DNA from: Streptomyces sp. IMTB 2501
GTDB taxonomy: Bacteria; Actinomycetota; Actinomycetes; Streptomycetales; Streptomycetaceae
Assembly: GCF_001953885.1 (NCBI RefSeq)
Contig: NZ_MQUS01000003.1
Span: 186,001 to 250,000 of the forward strand
Length of the DNA stretch: 64,000 nt
Direction of reading: 5' to 3'
Shown: positions 16,795-26,509 of the stretch, one piece after another
Layout: each line of letters starts with the position of its first letter
Position numbering within the stretch: position 1 is the first letter of the stretch
Translations under genes and position numbers: made by a program
Notes under the pieces: model-generated
Database searches by the model: none
What the model was told of the DNA's origin: nothing
Seen by the model: only the letters and a program-made list of their open reading frames with translations

Positions 16795-18601
16795 GATCCA
16801 CCTCGGCGACTGGGTCGACTCCGGCGTCAACTGGCTGGTCGACCACCTCTCCTGGCTCTTCGACGCCATCAAGACCGTCATGGAGGGCATGTACAACGGC
16901 ATCGACGCCGTGCTCGGCGCGCCCGCGCCGCTGCTGATGGCCGGCATCCTCGCCGTCATCGCCTGGTGGCTGCGCGGACTGCTCGCCGGTGTCCTCGCCT
17001 TCGCCGGATTCGCGCTGGTCGACTCGCTCGCCCTGTGGGACCGGGCCATGTCCACGCTCGCCCTGGTCCTGGTGGCGACCGTGATCGCGCTGGTGATCTC
17101 CCTCCCGCTGGGCATCTGGGCGGCCCGCTCCAAGGCCGTGAGTGCGGCCGTACGACCTCTCCTGGACCTGCTCCAGACGATGCCGTCGATGGTCCTGCTG
17201 ATCCCGGCCATGCTCTTCTTCGGCCTCGGCACCGCCGCCGGTGTCGTCGCCACCCTGATCTTCGCGCTCGCCCCCGGTGTCCGCATGACCGAGCTGGGCA
17301 TCCGCCAGGTCGACGCCGAACTGGTCGAGGCCGCCGAGGCGTTCGGCACCAGCCCGCGGGACATCCTGTGGCGGGTCCAGCTGCCGCTCGCCCTGCCGAC
17401 CATCATGGCCGGCGTCAACCAGGTGATCATGCTCGGCCTGTCCATGGTCGTCATCGCCGGCATGGTCGGCACCGGAGGCCTCGGCGGCGCCGTGAACGAG
17501 GCCATCGGCCAGCTCGACATCGGCTACGGCTTCGAGGCGGGCGTCGGCATCGTCGTCCTCGCCATCTACCTGGACCGCATCACCGGCGCGCTCGGCACCC
17601 AGCTCTCCCCGCTGGGCCGCAGGGCCGCCGCCAAGGCGCCCACGCGCGCGTGGACGTACCGGCCGCGCCCGGCCGTCGCCGTCATCGGCGTGGTCGTCCT
17701 CGCGCTCGTCGCGGGCGGAATGGGAATCTTCGGCTCCTCCGACGGCACCTCCGAGGCCTCCGGCACCAACGTCGGCAAGGGCAAGGAGATCAAGATCGGC
17801 TACATCCCCTGGGACGAGGGCGTCGCCTCGACCTTCCTCTGGAAGGAGATCCTGGAGGAACGCGGCTTCAAGGTCACCACCACCCAGTACGCGGCCGGCC
17901 CCCTCTACACCGGCCTCGCCACCGGCCAGATCGACTTCGAGACCGACTCCTGGCTGCCCACCACCCACGCCGAGTACTGGAAGAAGTACGGCAAGCAGCT
18001 CGACGACCTCGGCTCGTGGTTCGGGCCCACCTCCCTGGAGCTGACCGTCCCGTCGTATGTGAAGGACGTCAACTCCCTGGCGGATCTGCAGACGCACGCC
18101 TCCGAGTTCGGCGGCAAGATCGTCGGCATCGAGCCCAGCGCGGGTGAGATGGGCCTGCTCAAGAGCAAGGTCCTCAAGGCGTACGGCCTGGACGGCACGT
18201 ACCAGGTGATCGACGGTTCCACCCCGGCCATGCTCGCCGAGCTCCAGCGCGCCTACGCCAAGAAGGAGCCGGTCGTCGTCACCCTGTGGTCCCCGCACTG
18301 GGCCTACAGCGACTACGACCTGAAGAAGCTCAAGGACCCCAAGGGCGCCTGGGGCAAGGGCGACGGCGTGCACACCGTCGCCCGCAAGGGCTTTGCCGGC
18401 GACAACCCGCAGGTCGGCAAGTGGCTGAAGAGCTTCTCCATGACCGAGCAGCAGCTCACGGACCTGGAGTCGCAGATCCAGAAGGCGGGTAAGGGCAAGG
18501 AGCAGGACGCCGTCCGCGGCTGGCTGCGCAAGCACCCCGGCCTGGTCGACAAGTTGGCGCCGGTCGCCAAGGCCGACGCCCAGAGCCAGGCGGCCGGGTG
18601 A
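16787..18601 (+). CDS. Betaine ABC transporter permease fused to its substrate-binding domain
   Basis: A 604-residue fusion. The N-terminal about 280 residues are a ProW/OpuAB permease with six or so hydrophobic segments and the EAA-type loop VDAELVEAAEAFGTSPRDIL. A further membrane helix (PAVAVIGVVVLALVAGGMGIFG, about 300-320) leads into an extracellular OpuAC/ProX-type binding domain (KEIKIGYIPWDEGVASTFLW onward). The Trp/Tyr residues that cage the trimethylammonium group are likely among W345, W386 and W500-like positions, but I did not align them. Such permease-binding protein fusions occur in Gram-positive osmoprotectant systems. With the preceding ATPase it forms a complete importer. 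Confidence 0.92.
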   Translation: MPRIHLGDWVDSGVNWLVDHLSWLFDAIKTVMEGMYNGIDAVLGAPAPLLMAGILAVIAWWLRGLLAGVLAFAGFALVDSLALWDRAMSTLALVLVATVIALVISLPLGIWAARSKAVSAAVRPLLDLLQTMPSMVLLIPAMLFFGLGTAAGVVATLIFALAPGVRMTELGIRQVDAELVEAAEAFGTSPRDILWRVQLPLALPTIMAGVNQVIMLGLSMVVIAGMVGTGGLGGAVNEAIGQLDIGYGFEAGVGIVVLAIYLDRITGALGTQLSPLGRRAAAKAPTRAWTYRPRPAVAVIGVVVLALVAGGMGIFGSSDGTSEASGTNVGKGKEIKIGYIPWDEGVASTFLWKEILEERGFKVTTTQYAAGPLYTGLATGQIDFETDSWLPTTHAEYWKKYGKQLDDLGSWFGPTSLELTVPSYVKDVNSLADLQTHASEFGGKIVGIEPSAGEMGLLKSKVLKAYGLDGTYQVIDGSTPAMLAELQRAYAKKEPVVVTLWSPHWAYSDYDLKKLKDPKGAWGKGDGVHTVARKGFAGDNPQVGKWLKSFSMTEQQLTDLESQIQKAGKGKEQDAVRGWLRKHPGLVDKLAPVAKADAQSQAAG

Positions 18602-18624
18602 CCTGACCTGCCCGGACCGCCACC

Positions 18625-18678
18625 CGAGGGGCGGACACCACCGGACGCCACCGAGCGCCCGGCGGCGCCCGCCCCTCG
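18625..18678 (+). terminator. Putative terminator after the betaine operon
   Basis: Perfect 10-base arms CGAGGGGCGG and CCGCCCCTCG are separated by a 34-base GC-rich loop that can fold further. The structure starts 24 bases after the transporter stop. No T-run follows. The loop is longer than usual, hence moderate confidence. Confidence 0.5.
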
Positions 18679-18887
18679 CGGCATCTCCAGGTCCGTGTCT
18701 GTACGGCAAGAATCCGGCCAACCACGTTCCGTGACGACCGTTGGCCCTCGCCTGGGGGCCCGGCCCAGCTGATCGGCATATTCACCCCTGTCCGGGAGTG
18801 CGTCCCGGGAGTGCCCGGACCCCCGTCACGCTGGCGCGAACCGTGAGGTCCGGGGCTCGGCGGCATGTCGGGGATGTGACAGGCGCC

Positions 18888-18916
18888 TGAAACGGTTTGC
18901 CGAACATGCGTAGGGT
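18888..18916 (+). promoter_or_regulatory. Candidate promoter of the XRE-cupin gene
   Basis: TAGGGT, a good streptomycete -10 hexamer, is spaced 17 bases from TGAAAC, a weak -35-like sequence. Initiation near 18923 would leave a leader of about 75 bases with the strong GAGGGAGGGAG ribosome site before the XRE-cupin start. Confidence 0.4.
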
Positions 18917-18997
18917 GCAGAGAAGTCATCAGAAGGCGGCTGCCCCGACCGGGGCACCCGGACAGAGGCACGACGAGCGAGGGAGGGAGCCGGAGCG

Positions 18998-19567
18998 ATG
19001 GGCGACCACAAAGAGCAGCCTGTGCGGGTGGGCGCGGCCGTCCGGCGGCGGCGCCGCGCCCTGGAGCTGACGCTCGCCGTCGTGGCCGAGCGCACCGGTC
19101 TCTCGGTGCCCTTCCTCAGCCAGGTCGAGAACGACCGGGCCCGCCCCAGCCGCACCTCGCTGGAGAAGCTCGCCGACGCCCTGCGCACCACGGCTGTCGA
19201 ACTCCTCGCCGCCGCCGACCCGGCGGCCAGCGTCGACGTCGTGCGCGCCGACCCTGCCGCCGAGGAGGACTTCGCGCCCCGCACCCGCTCCCTGGTGCGT
19301 GGCCACCACCAGCTGCACGCCTCCGAGTTCACCGGCGACCACGACGCCGGCCGCGAGTTCCAGCATCGCAACGACGAGCTGATGTACGTCGCCGACGGTG
19401 CGGTGGAGATCGAGGCCGAGGGTCGCGCATACCGCCTCGGCCGAGGCGACACCCTGTATCTGACCGGCGGCGTCCGGCACCGGTGGCGGGCGACTGTGCC
19501 GGACACACGGGTCGTCGTGGTGGCGGTGGCCGAACACATCGAAGCGGTCCAGGACCGGTCCCGTTAG
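18998..19567 (+). CDS. XRE-family regulator with C-terminal cupin sensor
   Basis: A 189-residue one-component regulator. The N-terminal helix-turn-helix (residues about 10-65) reads VGAAVRRRRRALELTLAVVA and SVPFLSQVENDRARPSRTSL, a textbook XRE fold. The C-terminal cupin-2 domain (about 105-180) has HHQLHASEF, FQHRNDELMYV and LTGGVRHRWRAT, with histidines suited to bind a metal or small ligand. A strong GAGGGAGGGAG ribosome site precedes the ATG. Its stop codon shares a base with the GTG of the following metal-receptor-like gene, so the two are translated together and the regulator may respond to the same ligand. Confidence 0.9.
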   Translation: MGDHKEQPVRVGAAVRRRRRALELTLAVVAERTGLSVPFLSQVENDRARPSRTSLEKLADALRTTAVELLAAADPAASVDVVRADPAAEEDFAPRTRSLVRGHHQLHASEFTGDHDAGREFQHRNDELMYVADGAVEIEAEGRAYRLGRGDTLYLTGGVRHRWRATVPDTRVVVVAVAEHIEAVQDRSR

Positions 19568-20197
19568 TGCGGGTCGTCTCCCTCGTACCGTCCCTCACCG
19601 AGGCCGTCGCCGAGACGCTCCCCGGAGTCCTCGTCGGCGCCACCGACTGGTGCGCGCACCCGGCGGACCTGGACGTCACCCGGATCGGCGGCACCAAGAA
19701 CCCGGACACCGGGCGGATCCGTGCCCTCGCTCCCGATCTCGTGATCGCCAACGAGGAGGAGAACCGCGCCCCCGACCTCGATGCCCTGCGCGCCTCAGGG
19801 CTTTCGGTGCTGGTCACCGAGGTGCGCGGGGTGCCGCAGGCGTTCGCCGAGCTGGAGCGGGTGCTCAGTGCGTGCGGTGCACGGGAACGGCCGGGCTGGC
19901 TGGTGGAGGCGGAGGAGGTCTGGGCGGCACTGTCGCGGCCGGAGGGCCGTGCGACGGCGGTCGTGCCGATCTGGCGGCGCCCCTGGATGGTCCTCGGCCG
20001 GGACACCTTCGCCGGTGACGTCCTGGCCCGGCTGGGCGTCGACCACCTGCACGCCGGCCACCCCGAGCGCTACCCCCGCATCCCGCTGGAGGAGCTGCGC
20101 GCGGCCGCTCCGGACCTGGTGGTCCTCCCCGACGAGCCCTACCGCTTCACCGCCGACGACGGCCCCGAGGCCTTCCCCGGCCTGCCCTGCGCCCTGG

Positions 20198-21364
<1,167 letters not shown>

Positions 21365-21412
21365 GACTCCACGGTCCCGCCGCTGTCCGCCCCTGACCAG
21401 GGAGTTCCCGAC

Positions 21413-21437
21413 TATGAGGGCATAAGCTGGTCTTATG
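21413..21437. promoter_or_regulatory. Nested LysR-type operator overlapping the regulator's start codon
   Basis: Three CATA/TATG half-sites are packed in 25 bases: TATGAGGGCATA (21413-21424) and CATAAGCTGGTCTTATG (21421-21437), each an inverted repeat, sharing the middle CATA. The last arm includes the ATG of the LysR gene. Placement between the divergent transporter and regulator starts is the classic site for LysR control of both genes. Confidence 0.55.
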
Positions 21438-22358
21438 AGCGAGGCGGAGGGGCAGCGAGAGCACACCGGACCACTGGCACACCGGGTGCCCGATCTGGCC
21501 GCACTGGAGCTGCTGCTGGCGGTGGCGCGGCTGGGCAGTCTCGGTGCGGCGGCGCGCGAGGTCGGCATCACCCAGCCCGCGGCGAGCAGCCGGATCCGGT
21601 CCATGGAACGGCAGTTGGGGGTGGCCCTGGTCGACCGTTCGCCGCGCGGTTCCCGGCTCACGGACGCGGGCGCGCTGGTGACGGACTGGGCCCGCCGCGT
21701 GGTGGAGGCGGCGGCCGCCTTCGACGCGGGTGCGCGGGCCCTGCGCGACCGCCGGGACTCACGGCTGCGGGTGGCGGCGAGCATGACCATCGCCGAGTAT
21801 CTGCTGCCCGGCTGGCTCCTCGCGCTGCACGGCGAGCGCCCCGACACGGCGGTCTCCCTCCTCGCCGGGAACTCGGCGAAGGTCGCGGAACTCCTGCTGG
21901 CCGGCGAGGCGGACCTGGGGTTCGTGGAGGGCCTGTCGGTCCCCACGGGCCTGGACTCCGCCGTCATCGCCCGCGACCACCTGATCGTCGTCACCGCGCC
22001 CGGCCATCCCTGGGCCCGGCGCCGGCGCCCCCTGACGGCGGAGGAGCTGGCCTCCACCCCCCTCATCCTCCGTGAGCGCGGCTCCGGTACCCGCCAGGTT
22101 CTGGACGCGGCCCTCGGCGGCCTCGCCCGCCCCCTGATCGAGCTGTCCTCCACCACGGCGGTGAAGGCATCAGCGGTCAGCGGCGCCGGCCCCTCGGTCC
22201 TCAGCGAGCTGGTGGTGGGCGAGGAACTCGCCATGCGGCGCCTGGTCAGCATCCCGGTGGAGGGCGTCTCGCTGCGTCGCGACCTGCGAGCGGTCTGGCC
22301 GACGGGGCATCGGCCTACGGGGCCCGCGCGGGAGTTGCTGTCACTGACCCGGGGGTGA
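21435..22358 (+). CDS. LysR-family transcriptional regulator
   Basis: A 307-residue LysR regulator. The N-terminal winged helix (residues about 20-80) has LELLLAVARLGSLGAAAREVGITQPAASSRI in the usual order. The effector-binding region resembles the CysL/CbbR type (LRVAASMTIAEYLLPGWLLA; LASTPLILRERGSGTRQVLD). It diverges from the TDT transporter with 70 bases between starts, so that transporter is its probable target. The palindromic half-sites running into the start codon suggest autoregulation and perhaps a very short leader, since no ribosome site is obvious. Confidence 0.9.
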   Translation: MSEAEGQREHTGPLAHRVPDLAALELLLAVARLGSLGAAAREVGITQPAASSRIRSMERQLGVALVDRSPRGSRLTDAGALVTDWARRVVEAAAAFDAGARALRDRRDSRLRVAASMTIAEYLLPGWLLALHGERPDTAVSLLAGNSAKVAELLLAGEADLGFVEGLSVPTGLDSAVIARDHLIVVTAPGHPWARRRRPLTAEELASTPLILRERGSGTRQVLDAALGGLARPLIELSSTTAVKASAVSGAGPSVLSELVVGEELAMRRLVSIPVEGVSLRRDLRAVWPTGHRPTGPARELLSLTRG

Positions 22359-22426
22359 GGGGTACTTCCGCTACGGGGCGCCTGCCCGCAGCGGCGGCGC
22401 CTCGCAACCGGCCGCACCGCACCCCC

Positions 22427-22500
22427 CGAGGGGCGCGGGCCCGCATCGATATGCGGCTACCGCCGCGTGGGCGCGACCAGCCCACCACGCGCCGCCACCC
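22427..22500. repeat. Streptomycete dispersed intergenic repeat, copy A
   Basis: The 212-base gap between the LysR and APH-like genes holds a repeat whose core CGGCTACCGCCGCGTGGGCG recurs, with one change and on the other strand, near 43.1 kb. It is bracketed by AGGGGCGCGGG and GCGCGACCAGCCCAC. I recall this sequence family as very common between streptomycete genes; its role is unknown. Confidence 0.6.
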
Positions 22501-22570
22501 GGCAGACGGCCCCGGGCCCAACGGCGAAATCCCGTGGCCCATCGCCCGCAGGGCACGGCACCATGCCCGC

Positions 22571-23530
22571 ATGACCGTCACCGCCCCGCCCGCCGCAGGC
22601 GCCCGCACCCCCTGGGAAGACCTCCCCTCCGCCGTCCGGCACGCGGTAGGCGAGACGCTCGGCGCGCCGGTCGTACGCGCCGTGACACAGAACGGCGGGT
22701 TCTCACCCGGCGTGGCCGCCCGCGTCCGCACCGCCGCGGGCGGCACCGGCTTCGTCAAGGCGGTGAGCGCCGAGGCCAACCCGCACAGCCCCGAACTGCA
22801 CCGCCGGGAGGCGCGGAACGCCGCCGCGCTCCCGCCCGCCGTACCCGCACCCCGCCTGCTCGGGACGTACGACGACGGCACCTGGGTGGCGCTGGTCTTC
22901 GAGGAGGTGGCCGGGCGCCAGCCGTATGTGCCCTGGCGGCCGGACGAGTTGGGCCGGGTGCTCGACGCCGTGACCGTGCTCGGCCGCACCGGCACGCCGT
23001 GCCCGCTGGACGTCCCGCCCGTCGCCGAGGACCTGGCGGAAGCCTTCAGCGGCTGGCGCCGGCTGCTCGACGGCGAAGCCGGTGACGTGCGGGGGCGGCT
23101 CGATGCCTGGGCCGCCGGCCATCTGCCCGACCTCGCCGCGCTGGAGGCCCGGTGGGCCGAGGGCGCCTCGGGGGACACCCTGGCCCACTGCGACCTGCGC
23201 GCGGACAACGTGCTGCTCACGGCCGACGGAGGTGTCGTCTTCGTGGACTGGCCGCACGCCCTGCGCGCCGCGCCCTGGTTCGACCTGCTCGTTCTGCTGC
23301 CGTGCGTACGGGCGCAGGGCGGACCCGACCCCGAGGAGGTCTTCGCCGCGCACCCGCTGGGCCGGGACGCAGACCCGGACGCCGTGACCGCCGCGCTGGC
23401 CGCCCTCACGGGTTACTTCCTGCGCAGCTCCCTCAACCCGGCACCCCCGGGCCTGCCCACCCTGCGCCCCTTCCAGCGCGCCCAGGGTGACACGGCCCTG
23501 CACTGGCTCAGAAAGCGCCTGTGGCGTTGA
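22571..23530 (+). CDS. Aminoglycoside phosphotransferase-fold kinase
   Basis: A 319-residue APH-family phosphotransferase. The nucleotide lobe has GFSPGVAARV as a P-loop substitute and FVKAVS with the ATP-contacting Lys. The catalytic loop reads HCDLRADNVLL (Brenner motif HxDxxxxN) and the metal-binding motif is VFVDW. APH-like kinases phosphorylate antibiotics, sugars, choline or other small molecules; the substrate here cannot be told. The ATG is preferred over the longer upstream frame because the extension lies in a dispersed repeat. It stands alone, convergent with the amidotransferase gene four bases away. Confidence 0.82.
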   Translation: MTVTAPPAAGARTPWEDLPSAVRHAVGETLGAPVVRAVTQNGGFSPGVAARVRTAAGGTGFVKAVSAEANPHSPELHRREARNAAALPPAVPAPRLLGTYDDGTWVALVFEEVAGRQPYVPWRPDELGRVLDAVTVLGRTGTPCPLDVPPVAEDLAEAFSGWRRLLDGEAGDVRGRLDAWAAGHLPDLAALEARWAEGASGDTLAHCDLRADNVLLTADGGVVFVDWPHALRAAPWFDLLVLLPCVRAQGGPDPEEVFAAHPLGRDADPDAVTAALAALTGYFLRSSLNPAPPGLPTLRPFQRAQGDTALHWLRKRLWR

Positions 23531-23534
23531 CCGC

Positions 23535-24221
23535 TCAGCCCGCCGCCGCGACCAACCCCCGCATCACCCGCAGATCCTCGCCCATCTCCGGATGCCACTG
23601 GACTCCGAGGACCCAGCCCTCCGTCGCCGGCAGCTCCACCGCCTCCACCGTGCCGTCCGGCGCGTACGCCGAGGCGATCAAGCCTCGGCCGAGCCGCTCG
23701 ACCGCCTGGTGGTGGTACGTGGGCACGGCCGTCTCCTCGGGTACGAGCCCGGCGTACAGCGTCCCCGGCACCGGCTTGACCGGATGGCTCCCGAAGGCCC
23801 CGACCACCTCCGCATGTCCGTCGAGATGCTGGACGAGCGCGCCGCCGAGAGCGACGTTCAGCAGTTGCATGCCCCGGCAGATCCCGAGCAGCGGCACCCG
23901 CGCCGTCAGCGCCGCGTCGATCAGCGCCAGCTCCCACGCGTCCCGCTCCCGTGCGGGCGGCCCCGTGCGCGGGGAGCGCTCGGCGCCGTACCGGGCCGGG
24001 TCCACGTCCGGGCCGCCCGCGATGACCAGCCCGTCCAGCCGGGCCACGGTCTCCGCCGCGCGTTCGGGCGCGTCCGGCGGCAGCATGCAGGCCAGCCCGC
24101 CGGCCCGCTGCACCAGCCGTGGATAGCCGGCCGGCAGCAGCGCCGCGTCCAGCTCCCACACGCCCCAGCGCGCGCCGGACTCCAGATATGTGCTCACACC
24201 GATCAGTGGCCGTACCGTCAT
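23535..24221 (-). CDS. Class I glutamine amidotransferase-like gamma-glutamyl hydrolase (PuuD-like)
   Basis: A 228-residue peptidase C26 protein of the gamma-Glu-GABA hydrolase family, cleaving gamma-glutamyl amides. The nucleophile elbow GICRGMQ carries Cys115, and QWHPEM supplies His210 and Glu212. GGPDVDPARYG is the family oxyanion region. The ATG with GGGGAGG upstream is chosen over a start seven codons earlier. It lies beside a FadR-type regulator and a GlnA4-like synthetase, so by analogy with the Puu pathway it should release glutamate from the oxidised gamma-glutamyl intermediate. Confidence 0.88.
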   Translation of the reverse strand: MTVRPLIGVSTYLESGARWGVWELDAALLPAGYPRLVQRAGGLACMLPPDAPERAAETVARLDGLVIAGGPDVDPARYGAERSPRTGPPARERDAWELALIDAALTARVPLLGICRGMQLLNVALGGALVQHLDGHAEVVGAFGSHPVKPVPGTLYAGLVPEETAVPTYHHQAVERLGRGLIASAYAPDGTVEAVELPATEGWVLGVQWHPEMGEDLRVMRGLVAAAG

Positions 24222-24273
24222 GCTGCCCTCCCCGGCAGTCAAAGGTTCACCCTCACACCTTTGCAGAGCGTGC

Positions 24274-25026
24274 TTATGCCAGGAAGCCCCGCAGCAGCGC
24301 CGCCGTGCCCGCGCAGTGCTCGCGCATCATCTCCCGCGCGCCGTCCGCGTCCCCGTCCAGCACCGCCTCCACCAGCGCGGTGTGCTGGCGCTGCGAGTGC
24401 TCCAGGTTGCGCACCAGCAGCGGGATGCAGTCCAGCAGGTCGTTCACCGTGGCCCGGACCGCCGCGTACTGCGCGGTCAGGGAGGGGGAGCCGCACAGCT
24501 CGGCCAGGGTCAGATGCAGCAGGGTGTCCGCCCGCCGGTAGTCCGCCAGCGGGGCCTCGTGGGTGCGGTCCAGCGCCTCGCGCAGCCGGTCCGCCTGCTC
24601 GGCCGTCAGTCCGTGCGCCGCGCACAGCCCGGCCGCGCCCACCTCCAGGACCTCGCGGAACCGGAGTACGTCCTCGATGTCGACCGACGCGATCCGTCGC
24701 CGTAGCTCGTCCTCGCCGCCGGCGTCCGTGCGCGGCAGGACGAACGTTCCGCCGTAGCGCCCGCGCCGCGCCTCCACCAGCCCCTGGTCCTGGAGTACCT
24801 TCAGCACCTCGCGCAGTGTCACGCGGCTGATCCCGAGCCGCTCCGCCAGCTCCCGCTCGGCCGGCAGCCGCTCACCGCCAGGCACCAGGCCGAGCCGTAC
24901 GACCTGGAGGATCTGCTCCAGCGCCTCCTCGAAGCCGTTGCCCGCCCGCACCGGGCGCAGCACCGGAGCGAGCCCGTCGGCGACTCCCGGCGCATGCGCC
25001 CCGTGCCACTCCGTCTCGCGCGACAT
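24274..25026 (-). CDS. GntR/FadR-type regulator of the gamma-glutamylamine cluster (EpeR-like)
   Basis: A 250-residue FadR-subfamily GntR regulator. The winged helix (residues about 28-95) contains ERLPAERELAERLGISRVTLREVLKVLQDQG. The C-terminal all-helical FCD domain has the metal-binding positions in DIEDVLRFREVLEVGA, LLHLTLAE and HSQRQHTALVEAVLDGD, suggesting a small acid or amine effector. It is divergent from the glutamine-synthetase-like gene with 95 bases between, and same-strand with the PuuD-like gene. In S. coelicolor the equivalent regulator (SCO1614, EpeR, recalled) controls glnA4. GGGAAGGGGG lies some distance before the ATG. Confidence 0.88.
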   Translation of the reverse strand: MSRETEWHGAHAPGVADGLAPVLRPVRAGNGFEEALEQILQVVRLGLVPGGERLPAERELAERLGISRVTLREVLKVLQDQGLVEARRGRYGGTFVLPRTDAGGEDELRRRIASVDIEDVLRFREVLEVGAAGLCAAHGLTAEQADRLREALDRTHEAPLADYRRADTLLHLTLAELCGSPSLTAQYAAVRATVNDLLDCIPLLVRNLEHSQRQHTALVEAVLDGDADGAREMMREHCAGTAALLRGFLA

Positions 25027-25121
25027 CCGCCGTACCCCCTTCCCAAACAATGGTTCTGAGCAATACCTTAAGGCTCCCGGCCCGGCCGAAAAAGCGCGAA
25101 GGCGCCGAAGGAGGCTCTCCC

Positions 25122-26486
25122 GTGGCAGACCGCACACCCCCGCTCGGCGTCGAGGAACTGCACGCCCTCGTCGCGAGCGGTGAGATCGACACTGTCGTCC
25201 TGGCCTTCCCCGATATGCAAGGGCGCCTCCAGGGCAAGCGGTTCGCCGCCCGCTTCTTCCTCGACGAGGTCCTGCACCACGGCACCGAGGGCTGCAACTA
25301 CCTCCTCGCCGTCGACACCGAGATGAACACCGTCGACGGCTATGCGATGTCCTCCTGGGACCGTGGCTACGGCGACTTCGCCATGCGTCCCGACCTGTCG
25401 ACCCTGCGCCGTGTCCCCTGGCACCCCGGCACCGCCCTGCTCGTCGCGGACCTCGCCTGGAACGACGGCTCCCCGGTCGTCGCCGCGCCCCGCCAGATCC
25501 TGCGCCGCCAGCTGGAGCGGCTCGCCGCCCTCGGCTACACCGCCCAGGTCGGCACCGAGCTGGAGTTCATCGTCTTCAAGGACAGCTACGAGGCGGCCTG
25601 GGATTCGGGCTACCGGGGGCTCACGCCCGCCAACCAGTACAACATCGACTACTCCATCCTCGGCACCGGCCGCATCGAGCCCCTGCTGCGCCGGCTGCGC
25701 AACGACATGGCGGGCGCCGGCCTCACCGTCGAGTCCGCCAAGGGCGAGTGCAACCCCGGCCAGCACGAGATCGCCTTCCGCTACGACGAGGCCCTCGTCA
25801 CCTGTGACCAGCACGCGCTGTACAAGACCGGCGCCAAGGAGATCGCCGCCCAGGAGGGCGTCTCGATCACCTTCATGGCCAAGTACAACGAGCGCGAGGG
25901 CAACTCCTGTCACATCCACCTGTCCCTCGCCGACGCCGACGGCAACAACGCCATGGCCTCGGACGGCCCCGGCGGCATGTCCGACGTCATGCGGCACTTC
26001 CTCGCCGGACAGCTCGCCGCCCTGCGTGACTTCTCGCTCCTGTACGCCCCGAACATCAACTCCTACAAGCGGTTCCAGCCGGGCTCCTTCGCCCCCACCG
26101 CCGTCGCCTGGGGCCACGACAACCGCACCTGCGCCCTGCGCGTGGTCGGCCACGGCCGCTCCCTGCGCTTCGAGAACCGCCTCCCCGGCGGTGATGTGAA
26201 CCCCCATCTCGCCGTCGCCGGACTCGTCGCGGCCGGCCTGTACGGCGTCGAGCAGAAACTCGAACTCCCCGATCCCTGCTCCGGCAACGCCTACACCGCC
26301 GGCCTCGCGCACGTCCCGACCACCCTGCGCGAAGCCGCCGAGCTGTGGGAGAACAGCCCCATCGCCAAGGCGGCCTTCGGCGACGAGGTGGTCGCGCACT
26401 ACCGCAACATGGCGCGCGTCGAGCTGGAGGCCTTCGACGCCGCGGTCACCGACTGGGAGCTGCGCCGCTCCTTCGAACGCCTGTGA
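25122..26486 (+). CDS. glnA4: Glutamine-synthetase-like gamma-glutamylamine ligase (GlnA4-like)
   Basis: A 454-residue glutamine-synthetase-fold ligase. Conserved pieces include TELEFIVF (metal-binding Glu), ESAKGECNPGQHEIAFRY, NSCHIHLSL (His of the metal site), APNINSYKRFQPGSFAPTA and RVVGHGRSLRFENRLPGGD. It lacks features of true ammonia-assimilating GlnA and aligns by context with GlnA4 of S. coelicolor, a gamma-glutamylethanolamide synthetase (recalled from published work). It would condense glutamate with ethanolamine or another amine using ATP. GAAGGAGG seven bases before the GTG is the strongest ribosome site in the cluster. The dehydrogenase genes follow directly. Confidence 0.9.
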   Translation: MADRTPPLGVEELHALVASGEIDTVVLAFPDMQGRLQGKRFAARFFLDEVLHHGTEGCNYLLAVDTEMNTVDGYAMSSWDRGYGDFAMRPDLSTLRRVPWHPGTALLVADLAWNDGSPVVAAPRQILRRQLERLAALGYTAQVGTELEFIVFKDSYEAAWDSGYRGLTPANQYNIDYSILGTGRIEPLLRRLRNDMAGAGLTVESAKGECNPGQHEIAFRYDEALVTCDQHALYKTGAKEIAAQEGVSITFMAKYNEREGNSCHIHLSLADADGNNAMASDGPGGMSDVMRHFLAGQLAALRDFSLLYAPNINSYKRFQPGSFAPTAVAWGHDNRTCALRVVGHGRSLRFENRLPGGDVNPHLAVAGLVAAGLYGVEQKLELPDPCSGNAYTAGLAHVPTTLREAAELWENSPIAKAAFGDEVVAHYRNMARVELEAFDAAVTDWELRRSFERL

Positions 26487-26509
26487 ACCAGCCCGTGAAA
26501 GGTCGATTC

